Source of the DNA: CAIQNR01 sp031972475
GTDB lineage: Bacteria > Babelota > Babeliae > Babelales > CAIQNR01
Length of the DNA: 64,000 nt
Assembly: GCA_031972475.1 (NCBI GenBank)
Contig: DALYEP010000001.1
Location: 496,001-560,000, forward strand
Direction of reading: 5' to 3'
Under the pieces are notes generated by a model. That model was not told where the DNA came from and did no database searches. It was given only the letters and a program-made list of their open reading frames with translations. Positions 8,028 through 17,467 of this stretch are shown in pieces. Every line of letters starts with the position of its first letter. Within the stretch, counting starts at the first letter, position 1. The translations under genes were made by a program, and so were the position numbers.

Positions 8028-8705
8028 TTAATTTTTCTTAATACATCGCTTCTTTAATTTTTCAAAATGATTATTCCATTTTTCAAAAAAAACTACATTG
8101 TTTCGTATAATTACCATCTCTTCATTTCCATGAAATGCTGCATATGTTGGATTTAAAGAACCGGAAACAACAACCGACCCTCCAATTGTATTACACAATA
8201 TAAATGTTTTATGATGCATAATTGATTGATATTTTTTTACTTTTGTTTTTTTATTTAATTTTTTTCTAAAAAGATCAATTGGTTGGTATACAAAGATAGG
8301 AATATCGTAAGATTCAAGAGCAGAAACTTTACTATATTGCGCAATGTTTAAAGCATCAGCATCTACCACCAGCTCAACCAATACTCCACGCTTATAAGCA
8401 TCTATAATTGCTTCTGCAATATCACTATCTGTTAGGCGAAACAATGCAGCTTTAATCATTTTCTTTTCAGAATCAATTAAGCCAATTAAGGTGTATTTAA
8501 GGTCTTTAGACTGATCAGGAGTAAAGAAAAATGTATCTACAATACCATTATGTGAAAAATTTTCAGATAATAAATGATCACGAGCAAAAGCTTTACAATT
8601 ATTCCTAACTTCAATAGGCAAAGATTTTATTGAAAAAAAGCTTATAGATACTAATAACAGTGCTATTTTTTTAAAAAAACAATCTATTTTATTATTATGC
8701 AACAT
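8028..8705 (-). CDS. Secreted phospholipase-D-like protein with one HKD motif
   Basis: About 225 residues from the ATG at 8705. This start is chosen over the ATG at 8720 because GAGGGTG sits 6 bases before it and nothing comparable precedes the other. The N-terminus carries a hydrophobic export signal (IALLLVSISFFSIKS). The PLD half-domain runs from about 70 to 215, with DSEKKMIKAALFRLTD and the HKD signature HHKTFIL...GSLNPT near 165-185. Single-HKD proteins such as Nuc act as homodimers that cut DNA or phosphodiesters. It is translationally linked to tamB just upstream. A periplasmic or secreted nuclease or lipase is inferred. Confidence 0.8.
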   Translation of the reverse strand: MLHNNKIDCFFKKIALLLVSISFFSIKSLPIEVRNNCKAFARDHLLSENFSHNGIVDTFFFTPDQSKDLKYTLIGLIDSEKKMIKAALFRLTDSDIAEAIIDAYKRGVLVELVVDADALNIAQYSKVSALESYDIPIFVYQPIDLFRKKLNKKTKVKKYQSIMHHKTFILCNTIGGSVVVSGSLNPTYAAFHGNEEMVIIRNNVVFFEKWNNHFEKLKKRCIKKN

Positions 8706-8719
8706 ACAATACACCCTCA

Positions 8720-11449
8720 TTAAAATTTAAAGCGCATCTCCATTTCAGCACCCACATCACCACGATCATCTTTACTTACTTTTAAACTAACATCATCTGA
8801 AAGAAGATACTCTACCTCTGCCGCAGCATTTTCTGACAAACTAAAATTCTTTTCTATAGCACCCCTTAAACGATCATTTACCTCTACTTCAAGAACACCC
8901 TTAAGACCTCCGCGGCCTGTTTGATCTGTAAACCTTGGAATAAAATTAACACGCTGAAAAGGTTGTAACCAAGCAGGAACCAATGTATTTTTTATTGCTT
9001 CATACTGAGATGATTCACTAAATAAAAAGTTTTTTGCATTATACATCACAAGAGCAGGTGCCATAATATTAAGAGACTGCTCTTCAATACCTCCAAAAAG
9101 AAGTACCATAATCTGCTCTTGAGTTAAAGATGGACTCGATTGAAATCTAATAGTCGGATCTTGCAAAGATCCTCCAATCATAAGATTAATAAGATATTTT
9201 TTAATACGTCCTTCAGCTACCACATCTAACAAGTGATCGCTGTTTTGTCCAGAAAGGAAAGTTATCTTCCCCCTTGTAATAGATAAGTCATGCGCAGGGA
9301 AAATAATTTTACCACCCTGTAAATATAATTTTCCTTCAAACGAAGGATCTTCAAACGAACCTTTAATTAAACACTTAAATTGAGCATCTGTTTTCAAAAC
9401 TGGCGTAGTAATAACTGCTGGTTGTTGAGTACTTACATCAATTGAAAGTTGTGTTGTTGATAAAAAATTATTATTTGATGAACTAAAAGCATCTCTTCCC
9501 CATGAATTATATAACTCAGACGCAAAAATATTATCTTTAATATTCATATCTTCCACATAGCAAAAACCTGTTATTTTTGATGAATTATTTTTATGAAAAT
9601 ATAAAAGAGAGCCTGTTAGAGTACAATATAATTGCTTATGAGTATTTAAAAAACAATGATAAAAATTAAGAGGAACATGACAAAAAAGATTTCGTTTATC
9701 ACCAGGAAACTGAATTTTAATACGCTTACTTACCATCTTCCCTTTATGTAAATCAAAAACTACATCATTACAAAGCAAAATATTATTATGCATATTATAA
9801 TCATAATTCAATGAACCTTTTTCTATAAAATTATACATACCTGGTAAACGAATTAATGCATCTGAAATATCGAATTTTCCTGTAACACCATTTCTGTCAA
9901 AAACACCATAAATTGCACACAAACCTTTTCCCGGAAGAAAACTGTCATACCATGAATGTGCAAATGACCTTACTGTTTCATAATTCATAAATGCTTTAAA
10001 ATGAGAAACGTCTGAAAATGAACATGATATCAATTCATTACCATCTTTATCGGTATATAATGCAGAATTAATAATAAAAGGATCTGTTGTTGCGTCAATA
10101 CTATACAAGTGAGAACCAAGACAACCTCTTATGGTAATACTATTATCTTTATGATGTAATGAGCCATTAAGAAAAACGTTTTCTTCAGTTTTTGTATGAA
10201 AAATTTGCGCATTATATTCTATATAATTTTCAGATCCAGTAGAGAAATCTCCTGAAATATTTACTCTCTCAATTGGAAACTGCCAATAACCATACAATGG
10301 AATAATAGAACTATTAGTTAATGAAAAATTACCTTGTTTTTTTTCCAAAGAATATGAAAAAGATCCATCTAAACTAACATCATTAAAATCAACCAACATT
10401 GTACCTTGAATATCTTTAAGATCTTTTTCAGCAGATATCACTATATTTTCGCACATAAAACCTTTATATGATATTTGGTTAATCTTAGATACTGCCTTTA
10501 ACACCCCACAAGAAGAACCTTCAATAGAAACTTCGCAAGAACCTTCTAAAGATTCTTTAACTTTTGGCATCAACAATCTTCTTAAAAGATCGCATTCTAT
10601 AAATAATTTCGCTGTATAAACATATTCATTATTTTCTTTAGTTAATGTACAAGGATGAATTAAAACTGAATGATCTTGAGTATGCATAATACAAGAACCA
10701 TGATGCCCATCCCAAGACCCCTTACTATAAAAAATATAACGAATATCATCAGGAAATTGAGGACTTGTACAAGAACAATCAAACGTAACATAAGGGTCTT
10801 TTGATTGTTCATTCAAAAATGAAGTAATTACAAGATTTCCTTTTAAATCAACCAAATAATCTATATCACCTTTACAAGAAGAACCGTCTTTAATAATAAT
10901 ATTAGTAATAAATTGATCATTAACTTTTTCACCTGCCAAATAACCTGCAATAAAACCATTCACCTTGTTTTTATCATTACTATATTCAATATGAATATCC
11001 TGCAAAGAGATATTTTTAAGAAAAATAACGCCCTCTCCTTTTTGATCAGATAAAATTGTTTTAACATGATCAACAAGAGATTTAACGCCCGATTGTAAAA
11101 CTGTAAAAGCTCGTATTCTATTTAATAAAATAGATAGAGAAATTTTCCTAGATACAAAATAAGAAAGAAAATTACATTTTAATACAAAAGAATCAGCAGA
11201 CCATGACCATTTATCAGCACTATCAAAAGAATCAACATGAACATTTTCAAATTTTATAGCTAAAGAAAATGGCTTTATATAACACTTTTCTGCACAAAAT
11301 CGTGCATTATATTTTTCTTTAAAAAAAATCACCACTTGATCATGAGCTATATCTAAAAAACGATCATCAAATTGTAACCACAAAGCAGTAATCGTTGTTC
11401 CCAAAATACATGCTGTCAAAAATTTACTTATTAAACTAATACTTTTCAT
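8720..11449 (-). CDS. tamB: TamB-like translocation and assembly module protein
   Basis: 909 residues with one N-terminal membrane anchor (ISKFLTACILGTTITALWL), a very long beta-rich middle, and a C-terminal TamB (DUF490) domain from about 690. That domain shows LYLQGGKIIFPAHDLSI, ITFLSGQ, a PTIRFQSSPSLTQEQIMVLLFGG stretch near 775-800, and the C-terminal EVEVNDRLRGAIEKNFSL. TamB-like proteins bridge the inner and outer membranes and help outer-membrane protein insertion or phospholipid transport. No BamA/TamA-type barrel is beside it. It is shorter than the roughly 1,250 residues of the E. coli protein. Its presence supports a two-membrane envelope. The stop overlaps the first possible ATG of the PLD-like gene. 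Confidence 0.88.
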   Translation of the reverse strand: MKSISLISKFLTACILGTTITALWLQFDDRFLDIAHDQVVIFFKEKYNARFCAEKCYIKPFSLAIKFENVHVDSFDSADKWSWSADSFVLKCNFLSYFVSRKISLSILLNRIRAFTVLQSGVKSLVDHVKTILSDQKGEGVIFLKNISLQDIHIEYSNDKNKVNGFIAGYLAGEKVNDQFITNIIIKDGSSCKGDIDYLVDLKGNLVITSFLNEQSKDPYVTFDCSCTSPQFPDDIRYIFYSKGSWDGHHGSCIMHTQDHSVLIHPCTLTKENNEYVYTAKLFIECDLLRRLLMPKVKESLEGSCEVSIEGSSCGVLKAVSKINQISYKGFMCENIVISAEKDLKDIQGTMLVDFNDVSLDGSFSYSLEKKQGNFSLTNSSIIPLYGYWQFPIERVNISGDFSTGSENYIEYNAQIFHTKTEENVFLNGSLHHKDNSITIRGCLGSHLYSIDATTDPFIINSALYTDKDGNELISCSFSDVSHFKAFMNYETVRSFAHSWYDSFLPGKGLCAIYGVFDRNGVTGKFDISDALIRLPGMYNFIEKGSLNYDYNMHNNILLCNDVVFDLHKGKMVSKRIKIQFPGDKRNLFCHVPLNFYHCFLNTHKQLYCTLTGSLLYFHKNNSSKITGFCYVEDMNIKDNIFASELYNSWGRDAFSSSNNNFLSTTQLSIDVSTQQPAVITTPVLKTDAQFKCLIKGSFEDPSFEGKLYLQGGKIIFPAHDLSITRGKITFLSGQNSDHLLDVVAEGRIKKYLINLMIGGSLQDPTIRFQSSPSLTQEQIMVLLFGGIEEQSLNIMAPALVMYNAKNFLFSESSQYEAIKNTLVPAWLQPFQRVNFIPRFTDQTGRGGLKGVLEVEVNDRLRGAIEKNFSLSENAAAEVEYLLSDDVSLKVSKDDRGDVGAEMEMRFKF

Positions 11450-11529
11450 CTAATACTTTATTTACATTTAACGATATGAAACAAAATTAAAGAGTACAAA
11501 CTTGTATTAGAAAAGATACTACAATCAAA

Positions 11530-11559
11530 AAAAGAGCTCCATTACTTAGAAGCTCTTTT
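11530..11559 (-). terminator. Factor-independent terminator of the 11576-12454 gene
   Basis: Inverted repeat aaaagagct (11530-11538) and agctctttt (11551-11559), loop 12 bases. On the minus strand it is followed by a run of T. It lies 17 bases after the stop of the secreted-protein gene. Confidence 0.75.
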
Positions 11560-11575
11560 AAAAAATTTAAAAATT

Positions 11576-12454
11576 CTATACAACCGGAGCTGGTAAATCA
11601 GTGATAGCTCTGTCACTAATATAACCCTTAAGAGGTGTTCCTTTTGCAGGTTTTTTTGCTATAGGAGGAGGAACCCTAAGATATTCGCCATTTCTCATTA
11701 AAACAGAAGTCGATCCATCACTATTTTTTATAATATTATTCTTTATATCGCCTTCTTTTTTTGAAGTAGAAGGGGATTTACTAGTCTCATCATAAGAATG
11801 ATAACGTTTTTCTTGAGGTTTTGGCTTTGGATTTTCTACTAAACCAAAACCATCTTTAGTTTGTCTTAGTTGATACCCTTCTGGTATCCTCATATTAGAA
11901 TCTTTTAATTGATATCGACCTGAACCATTTTTAACATCAACCACTTGATCTCTCTTAAAAACAGTGCCCACTTGAGCTTCTTTTGCTTTAGCAGATGGAG
12001 CTTGTAGACCTATTACCTTCCCATTTGAATCTTTTACAGTAATAGGCTTAGATGAAGAAGATGGAACTGGAGGAGGAGTGTTATCCAAATTTCCAACCCT
12101 ACGAAAATCGCCATTTCTCATTAAAACAGAAACCGATCCATCAGTATTCTTTATAACATTGTCCTGATCTGTTGTTCTTGTATCGCCCTCTTTTTTTGCG
12201 ACAGAACTCATTCTTGCTTTTTCTGCGCTAGATGTTCGCAGGCCCAATCTATTACCAACTCCTTTTAAAAATTGAATAAAAAGATTTGAACGGCGTTGCT
12301 CTTGTGCTGAATTAATTTGCTCAGAGGCAGGTCTTTTAGAACCCTGAATATTTTGAGTTTGAGCCTCACTATAACTATAAGATCGTGCTTGGCGAGCTGC
12401 TTCTGTATTGTAAAAAAGAACTAATAAAAATAATATTTTTGTTTTTTCATTCAC
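11576..12454 (-). CDS. Secreted low-complexity protein with an internal duplication
   Basis: Not recognised. 292 residues, GTG start with AAGGGG 8 bases upstream, signal peptide (ILFLLVLFYNTEA). Two copies of a roughly 30-residue module are seen, near 89-118 and 234-262: KKEGD..., then NxDGSxSVLMRNGxxxRV. A separate motif near 194-215, PEGYQLRQTKDGFGLVENP then KPKPQ, is shared with the secreted protein at 32502-33578. The rest is rich in Ser, Pro, Lys and Gln and probably disordered. It looks like an exported protein with short beta-hairpin units; a host-directed role is speculation. It precedes the terminator at 11530. Confidence 0.75.
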   Translation of the reverse strand: MNEKTKILFLLVLFYNTEAARQARSYSYSEAQTQNIQGSKRPASEQINSAQEQRRSNLFIQFLKGVGNRLGLRTSSAEKARMSSVAKKEGDTRTTDQDNVIKNTDGSVSVLMRNGDFRRVGNLDNTPPPVPSSSSKPITVKDSNGKVIGLQAPSAKAKEAQVGTVFKRDQVVDVKNGSGRYQLKDSNMRIPEGYQLRQTKDGFGLVENPKPKPQEKRYHSYDETSKSPSTSKKEGDIKNNIIKNSDGSTSVLMRNGEYLRVPPPIAKKPAKGTPLKGYISDRAITDLPAPVV

Positions 12455-12509
12455 CCTAATACCCCTTTATTTAAAATGAAAAAAGATATTAATATTGTTA
12501 CATTTTTTA

Positions 12510-14255
12510 CTATTCACTTTCAATCTTTTCAACTTCCTTTACCGTTTCATAACCAGAATCAGCATCATGAGCAGTTGCCACAGAAACAACTTCTTCTACA
12601 CTCGTTAAACCAAGTTGTAATTTTCTAATACCATCTTGAATCAAAGTAGTCATACCATCTTTTTCTGCTTGTTTACGTAATGCTAAAGTCGCACCTCTTT
12701 CCATCGTCAATTTCACAAGATCATCAGTCATTGCCATAACTTCAAATATTGGTAATCGGCCTTTGTATCCAAGTTGATTACATTCATCACATCCAACTGG
12801 CTTATAAAATTGATATTTTTCACTAGAATTTAATTTTATACCAAGACTTTCAAGAACTTCTGTGGTTGGCATGTAAGAAACCTTACACTCAGCGCAAAGT
12901 TTACGAACAAGCCTTTGAGCAATACCAGCAACAATAGATGATGCTATCAAAAAAGGCTCAATCCCCATATCAATTAAACGAGTAATAATAGCAGGAGCAC
13001 TATTAGTATGAATTGTGCTTAGCACTAAATGACCAGTAAGAGCAGCTTGAATAGCAATTTGAGCAGTTTCTTGATCTCGAGTCTCCCCTATCATAACAAT
13101 ATCTGGATCTTGACGTAAAATTGCACGTAATGCATTGGCAAAGGTAAGCTCAACTTTAGGATTAACTTGTACTTGAGTAATGCCTTGTAATTGATACTCA
13201 ACAGGATCTTCTACTGTAATAATATTAACCTTAGGGTCATTTAAACGATGCAACACAGAGTATAGAGTTGTTGTTTTACCAGAACCTGTAGGTCCAGAAA
13301 CTAAAAAAATTCCATTTGGCTGAGCAATTGCTTTCTTAACTTCTTTTAAATCACGCTCGCTAAGACCAATACTATCAAGATCAGAAAAACCCTTATCTTT
13401 ATCAAGTAAACGCATAACAATATTTTCCCCAAAACTTGCTGGCAATATCGAAACACGAATATCTACTCGCTTTTCTCCAACTCTAATTTCTATGCGACCA
13501 TCCTGAGGCTTTCTTTTTTCTGCAATATTAAGCCCAGACATAATTTTAAGACGAGACGAAACAGCAGCCTGAGTTCTTTTTGGAATACTCATAAATTGAT
13601 GCATTATGCCATCTACACGCAACCTAACCCTTATTTCTTTTTCACTAGGAGAAATATGAATATCAGACGCACTCATCTTACTTGCTTGAAGCAAAATATA
13701 ATTTACAAGCTTAATAATAGGAGCATCATTAGCGCTACTCATAATATCACGTTCGTCAATTTCACCAAATGATAAGCCAGAAACATCACTTTCTTCTTCC
13801 AAATCCTCCATCATTTGATCTGTGCCTTCAAGCGGATAATAATGATTTAAAGCGTCAAGAATTACTTTTGGCGTAGAAACTACAAACACAATCCCCTTAC
13901 CAAATATAAGTGCAAGTTCATCAAGAGGTTGAAAGTCATTAGGATTTGCTGTTACAAAAACCGTACCTCCTTGATACCTAATAGGCATAACTATTTGTTG
14001 TTTTAAAAATTTTAAAGGAACTTTTGAAAGCAAAAGAGGATCTGCCATTTCCTCTGTAATAATTTTGAGATATTCAATATTACTTTGAGTAGCATAAGCT
14101 TGAGCTAATTGTTCTTCAGTAATAAGAGACTTTTCTTGTAAATAACGAATAAAGCCTATACTTTCTTTTTTTGCTTCAGATTCATACAGATCCTTATCAA
14201 TTTTTGAAAAAACTTGAGCCTCAACTAACACTTCACTTATATTTTTTTTAATCAT
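12510..14255 (-). CDS. pilB: Type IV pilus / type II secretion assembly ATPase (PilB/GspE)
   Basis: 581 residues. The N-terminal MshEN/GspE-N domain spans about 1-145. The ATPase core has Walker A GPTGSGKTT at about 321-329, an Asp box (TVEDPVEY), Walker B DPDIVMIGETRD, and a His box (HLVLSTIHTN). A zinc-binding loop is formed by LCAEC and CDEC near 445-485. ASDIHISPSEKEIRVRLRVDG near 196-216 is the family entry motif. The hexamer powers pilus or pseudopilus extension at the inner membrane. No pilin, PilC, PilM or secretin is adjacent, so pilus versus secretion cannot be decided here. Confidence 0.93.
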   Translation of the reverse strand: MIKKNISEVLVEAQVFSKIDKDLYESEAKKESIGFIRYLQEKSLITEEQLAQAYATQSNIEYLKIITEEMADPLLLSKVPLKFLKQQIVMPIRYQGGTVFVTANPNDFQPLDELALIFGKGIVFVVSTPKVILDALNHYYPLEGTDQMMEDLEEESDVSGLSFGEIDERDIMSSANDAPIIKLVNYILLQASKMSASDIHISPSEKEIRVRLRVDGIMHQFMSIPKRTQAAVSSRLKIMSGLNIAEKRKPQDGRIEIRVGEKRVDIRVSILPASFGENIVMRLLDKDKGFSDLDSIGLSERDLKEVKKAIAQPNGIFLVSGPTGSGKTTTLYSVLHRLNDPKVNIITVEDPVEYQLQGITQVQVNPKVELTFANALRAILRQDPDIVMIGETRDQETAQIAIQAALTGHLVLSTIHTNSAPAIITRLIDMGIEPFLIASSIVAGIAQRLVRKLCAECKVSYMPTTEVLESLGIKLNSSEKYQFYKPVGCDECNQLGYKGRLPIFEVMAMTDDLVKLTMERGATLALRKQAEKDGMTTLIQDGIRKLQLGLTSVEEVVSVATAHDADSGYETVKEVEKIESE

Positions 14256-14434
14256 TATGCATCTCCAACAAACATTTTTAATAAATTAATTTTTATAAAT
14301 AAATATAAACAATATCAAACTCAGACAATAATTGATAAGTCATCAAAAAAAAATTAGGTTTTAAGCTTAATGAACAATCAAAATTTGAAGAATTTTAATA
14401 AAATGGCAATATTTAGATATAAATTATTAATGTA

Positions 14435-14812
14435 ATGGATAAAAATATGATTATAGCAATACTTATTTCTTTAATGATAATGCCTATTTATAGCGCTGAT
14501 CAATTGATTGAAAACATAAAAAACCATGAAAAAAAACGAGAAAAATATGTAGGATTAGCAAAATTACATTATAAAAAAAGAGAAAAAAGATTCTATTCAT
14601 CAATGATTGCTAATTACACAGAAAAATCATATAGAGCACAAGAATCCTTGCGCCAAATGCTTATAGCAAAAGATCGTTCTTATGAAAATATACAAAATTT
14701 TGAAGAATACTTAAAAAGCAATGGATTAAAATACTGGCCAAATCCAAAAAACCCTTACAATCCAAATGCCCCTATTTTTATTCCATCTTCTGCAGAAAGC
14801 AAAAAATCATAA
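14435..14812 (+). CDS. Small secreted protein upstream of bamD
   Basis: Not recognised. 125 residues: signal peptide (MIIAILISLMIMPIYSA), a basic helical middle (residues 28-90, Lys/Arg/Glu-rich, probably coiled or helical), and a Pro/Asn-rich tail near 100-118 (YWPNPKNPYNPNAPIF). Its stop overlaps the ATG of the BamD-like gene as TAATG, so the two are translationally coupled. Shared regulation with bamD suggests an envelope role (inference only). Confidence 0.7.
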   Translation: MDKNMIIAILISLMIMPIYSADQLIENIKNHEKKREKYVGLAKLHYKKREKRFYSSMIANYTEKSYRAQESLRQMLIAKDRSYENIQNFEEYLKSNGLKYWPNPKNPYNPNAPIFIPSSAESKKS

Positions 14813-15672
14813 TGAAAAAAAACTTCATCTATCTTTTGCCAATATTTTTTGTTACAGCTTTTTCAAACACCAATATTAAACCTCAACATCCTCAAGCTTT
14901 AATTACTAAACACGCTCTGAATAAAAGTGAAAAAGTTGAAAAAAATAAAAACAAAAAAATTTACAATCAACTAGCTTCAAAAACTATTAAAGGTATGACA
15001 GAAGATGAACTACGCGACTACATTAATGCATGTATAGCACTTGAATACTTTGAAGAAGCTATAAAAGGGCTTGAACAACTTATAGCAACCACAAAAAACA
15101 TGATCCTTACAAAAGAAGCTCGTATAGAAATTGCTGATATTTATTTTGAAAAAGGCAATTGGAAGCTAGCTTCAGATAAATATAACGAATTTATAAAATT
15201 ATACCCAGCAGACAAACATATCGACTACGCCCAATATAAAGCACTTATAAGTTTGTTTTATTGCTTGCCAACATATGACAGAGATCAAAAAAACACCCAA
15301 GAAGTTATTCTTTTAGCAGATGAGCTACTAAAGAAAAATCATCCATTTGAACAAGACATTAAACAAATAAAAAGTTATTGCTATAGAAAACTTTATGAAC
15401 ATAATGTAGATATTTTTAATCAATACATGAAAAAAGGAAGTTATGCTGCAGCTGAAAAACGACTTGAACAAATAAAAAAAACATTTACCGTCAATATGAT
15501 CGAAAATTTTGATTTTCTATCATTAGAATTAGAATATAAGCTTGCATCAGGCCAGCATGATATAGTCAAAAAAAATCTCTTAGAACAAAAACTTGCACTG
15601 TATCCTAACTATTCAAAAAAATTTAAAATTGCTGCACATTCAGATAAAAAATCCTATGTCTCATTTTTCTAG
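14812..15672 (+). CDS. bamD: BamD-like outer-membrane assembly TPR protein
   Basis: 286 residues with a signal peptide (NFIYLLPIFFVTAFSNT). TPR-like helices run from about 60 to 250: EIADIYFEKGNWKLASDKY, EFIKLYPADKHIDYAQY, the BamD-type RDQKNTQEVI, then YCYRKLYEH and YMKKGSYAAAEKRLEQI. BamD is the essential scaffold of the BAM complex that inserts outer-membrane barrels. Real BamD is a lipoprotein, but no lipobox Cys is visible at the signal peptide end, so membrane attachment must differ here. YraN starts inside its 3' end. Confidence 0.75.
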   Translation: MKKNFIYLLPIFFVTAFSNTNIKPQHPQALITKHALNKSEKVEKNKNKKIYNQLASKTIKGMTEDELRDYINACIALEYFEEAIKGLEQLIATTKNMILTKEARIEIADIYFEKGNWKLASDKYNEFIKLYPADKHIDYAQYKALISLFYCLPTYDRDQKNTQEVILLADELLKKNHPFEQDIKQIKSYCYRKLYEHNVDIFNQYMKKGSYAAAEKRLEQIKKTFTVNMIENFDFLSLELEYKLASGQHDIVKKNLLEQKLALYPNYSKKFKIAAHSDKKSYVSFF

Positions 15673-16030
15673 AAAAAAAATTGGCTTAGAGGGAGAGTTA
15701 CTTATAGAGCAATACCTTACCCAAAATGGTTATACTATTATTAAAAAAAATTTTTCCATTCGTGGTGGAGAAGTAGATATAATAGCAATAAAAAAAGAAG
15801 TTCTTGCTTTTACTGAAGTTAAAACAAGAGAAAACATTTATTTTAATACTTCCGAAGTAGTGAATTATTCAAAGCAAAAAAAAATAATTACTACAGCAAA
15901 AGTATTTTTATCTCAAAACAATAATTATTCAGATAAAGTATTACGCTTTGATATTGCGTTGGTTGAAGGCTCTAATAAAAAAGTTACTTATATTGAAAAT
16001 GCTTTTACCGATACAAATGACTCATATTAA
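15656..16030 (+). CDS. yraN: YraN family (UPF0102) endonuclease-like protein
   Basis: 124 residues from ATG 15656, which overlaps the last 17 bases of bamD. Longer upstream extensions would read through bamD in another frame and add no family sequence. Hallmarks are GLEGELLIEQYLTQNGY near 10-27, NFSIRGGEVDIIA near 32-45 and FTEVKTR near 53-59, the Asp-ExK pattern of a restriction-endonuclease fold. The family is widespread and its function is poorly defined. The active-site pattern suggests nuclease or DNA-processing activity (family knowledge). Confidence 0.9.
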   Translation: MSHFSRKKIGLEGELLIEQYLTQNGYTIIKKNFSIRGGEVDIIAIKKEVLAFTEVKTRENIYFNTSEVVNYSKQKKIITTAKVFLSQNNNYSDKVLRFDIALVEGSNKKVTYIENAFTDTNDSY

Positions 16031-16038
16031 ACATATTG

Positions 16039-17295
16039 TTAAAATGCATTTTTTAAAAAAGCTACTAGATCAACCTGTTTAATCGATTCTTCTTTGCCTG
16101 TTATCATATTTTTTACAGTAACCATACCCAAAGAAACTTCTTGTGAACCAACAAGCAAACAATATTTTGCACCAAGTTTATTAGCTTTATTCATCATCTT
16201 TTTTAAAGATGCATCAAAAAGAATATCTGCACATATGTTTTTTGAATATAACTCAGAAGCAATTTGAAGAGCTGCTCCATACTCTTGAGCAGATAAAGGT
16301 AAAACAAGATTAAGAGATTGTATCTCTTCAAATGAATCTTTATTAAGAGCTTCAAATATCATCAAAAGTCTATCAAGACCAATTGCGGCTCCAATAGAAG
16401 GCTTATCTTCTTTCCCTCCAATTGCAGTTACTAAACCATCATACCTTCCACCGCCACAAAAAGCACTTTGTGAACCTAATAAAGGACTCACAAATTCAAA
16501 AACTGTTTTATTATAATAATCAAGACCTCTAACAAGCCTTGGATTATGAAAAAATGTAACAGAAAGCTCTTTAAGTTGATTATTGAGTTGAATCCATTCA
16601 TGAGAACATGCTGTACATAAAACATCTGTAATTACAGGAGCCTTTTGATATATTTTCTGACAAATTTCACTTTTACAATCAAAAATACGCAATATATTAG
16701 TATCTTTTCTTAGTTTGCATGTATTACATAAATCATCAGTATATTTATTTAAAAATAGAGCAAGTTCTTCTTTAAGAAGAATTCTATCTTGTAAACATCC
16801 TAAATAATTAATATGTAAACCATATTCAACAAAATTACATTTTTGAGAAAAGAAACTATTAAGCATGTATATAAAAAGCACATCTTCTGAAACAGATGCG
16901 GAACCAATAACTTCTATACTACATTGATAAAATTGACGAAATCTTCCTTTTTGAGGGCGCTCATATCTAAACATTTCGCCGATTGTATAAACTTTCCATG
17001 GAGTTTGTTGAATCCCATTTTCTACAAATGCACGAACTACAGATGCTGTAGCTTCTGGCCTCAAGCAAATTTCTTCATCAGACTGACCTGATGAAGATGT
17101 AACAACAAACATTTCTTTTGAAATAACATCAGTTTCTTGACCTAATGAACGCTTAAAAAGAGCTAATGATTCAATAAGGGGAAGATATATTTTTGAGTAG
17201 CGGTAGTTTTTAAGATGTTTTTCAAGCAATCGACAAACATAATTCATCGCATTACCATCAATAATATCGCGTGTTCCGCGTACTCGTGAAATCAT
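16039..17295 (-). CDS. hisS: Histidine--tRNA ligase
   Basis: 418 residues from ATG 17295. GAGG lies 7 bases upstream and the protein then starts MISRVRGTRDI, the usual HisRS opening; upstream in-frame ATGs give an unrelated extension. Class II motifs are visible: motif 1 region YLPLIES, motif 2 FRYERPQKGRFRQFYQ near 108-123, the HisA motif RGLDYYNKTVFEF, the GGRYDGL loop, and motif 3 SIGAAIGLDRL. A C-terminal anticodon-binding domain follows (about 325-418). The enzyme charges tRNA-His. Two extra CxxC pairs near 205-235 are a lineage-specific feature that may bind zinc. Confidence 0.95.
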   Translation of the reverse strand: MISRVRGTRDIIDGNAMNYVCRLLEKHLKNYRYSKIYLPLIESLALFKRSLGQETDVISKEMFVVTSSSGQSDEEICLRPEATASVVRAFVENGIQQTPWKVYTIGEMFRYERPQKGRFRQFYQCSIEVIGSASVSEDVLFIYMLNSFFSQKCNFVEYGLHINYLGCLQDRILLKEELALFLNKYTDDLCNTCKLRKDTNILRIFDCKSEICQKIYQKAPVITDVLCTACSHEWIQLNNQLKELSVTFFHNPRLVRGLDYYNKTVFEFVSPLLGSQSAFCGGGRYDGLVTAIGGKEDKPSIGAAIGLDRLLMIFEALNKDSFEEIQSLNLVLPLSAQEYGAALQIASELYSKNICADILFDASLKKMMNKANKLGAKYCLLVGSQEVSLGMVTVKNMITGKEESIKQVDLVAFLKNAF

Positions 17296-17467
17296 ATACG
17301 CCTCAAAAATAAGAAGTTGAAAATATATTTTATAAAAAAGTTTATCATGGATCCATTTTAACGCCAATTGGATATCCAAATAAAAATAATTTGAAAAATT
17401 GCGTTTTACTTTTTAATAATGCTATGAATTGGAAATATAAATTATAAGTCATACCAAGGAGACATAC

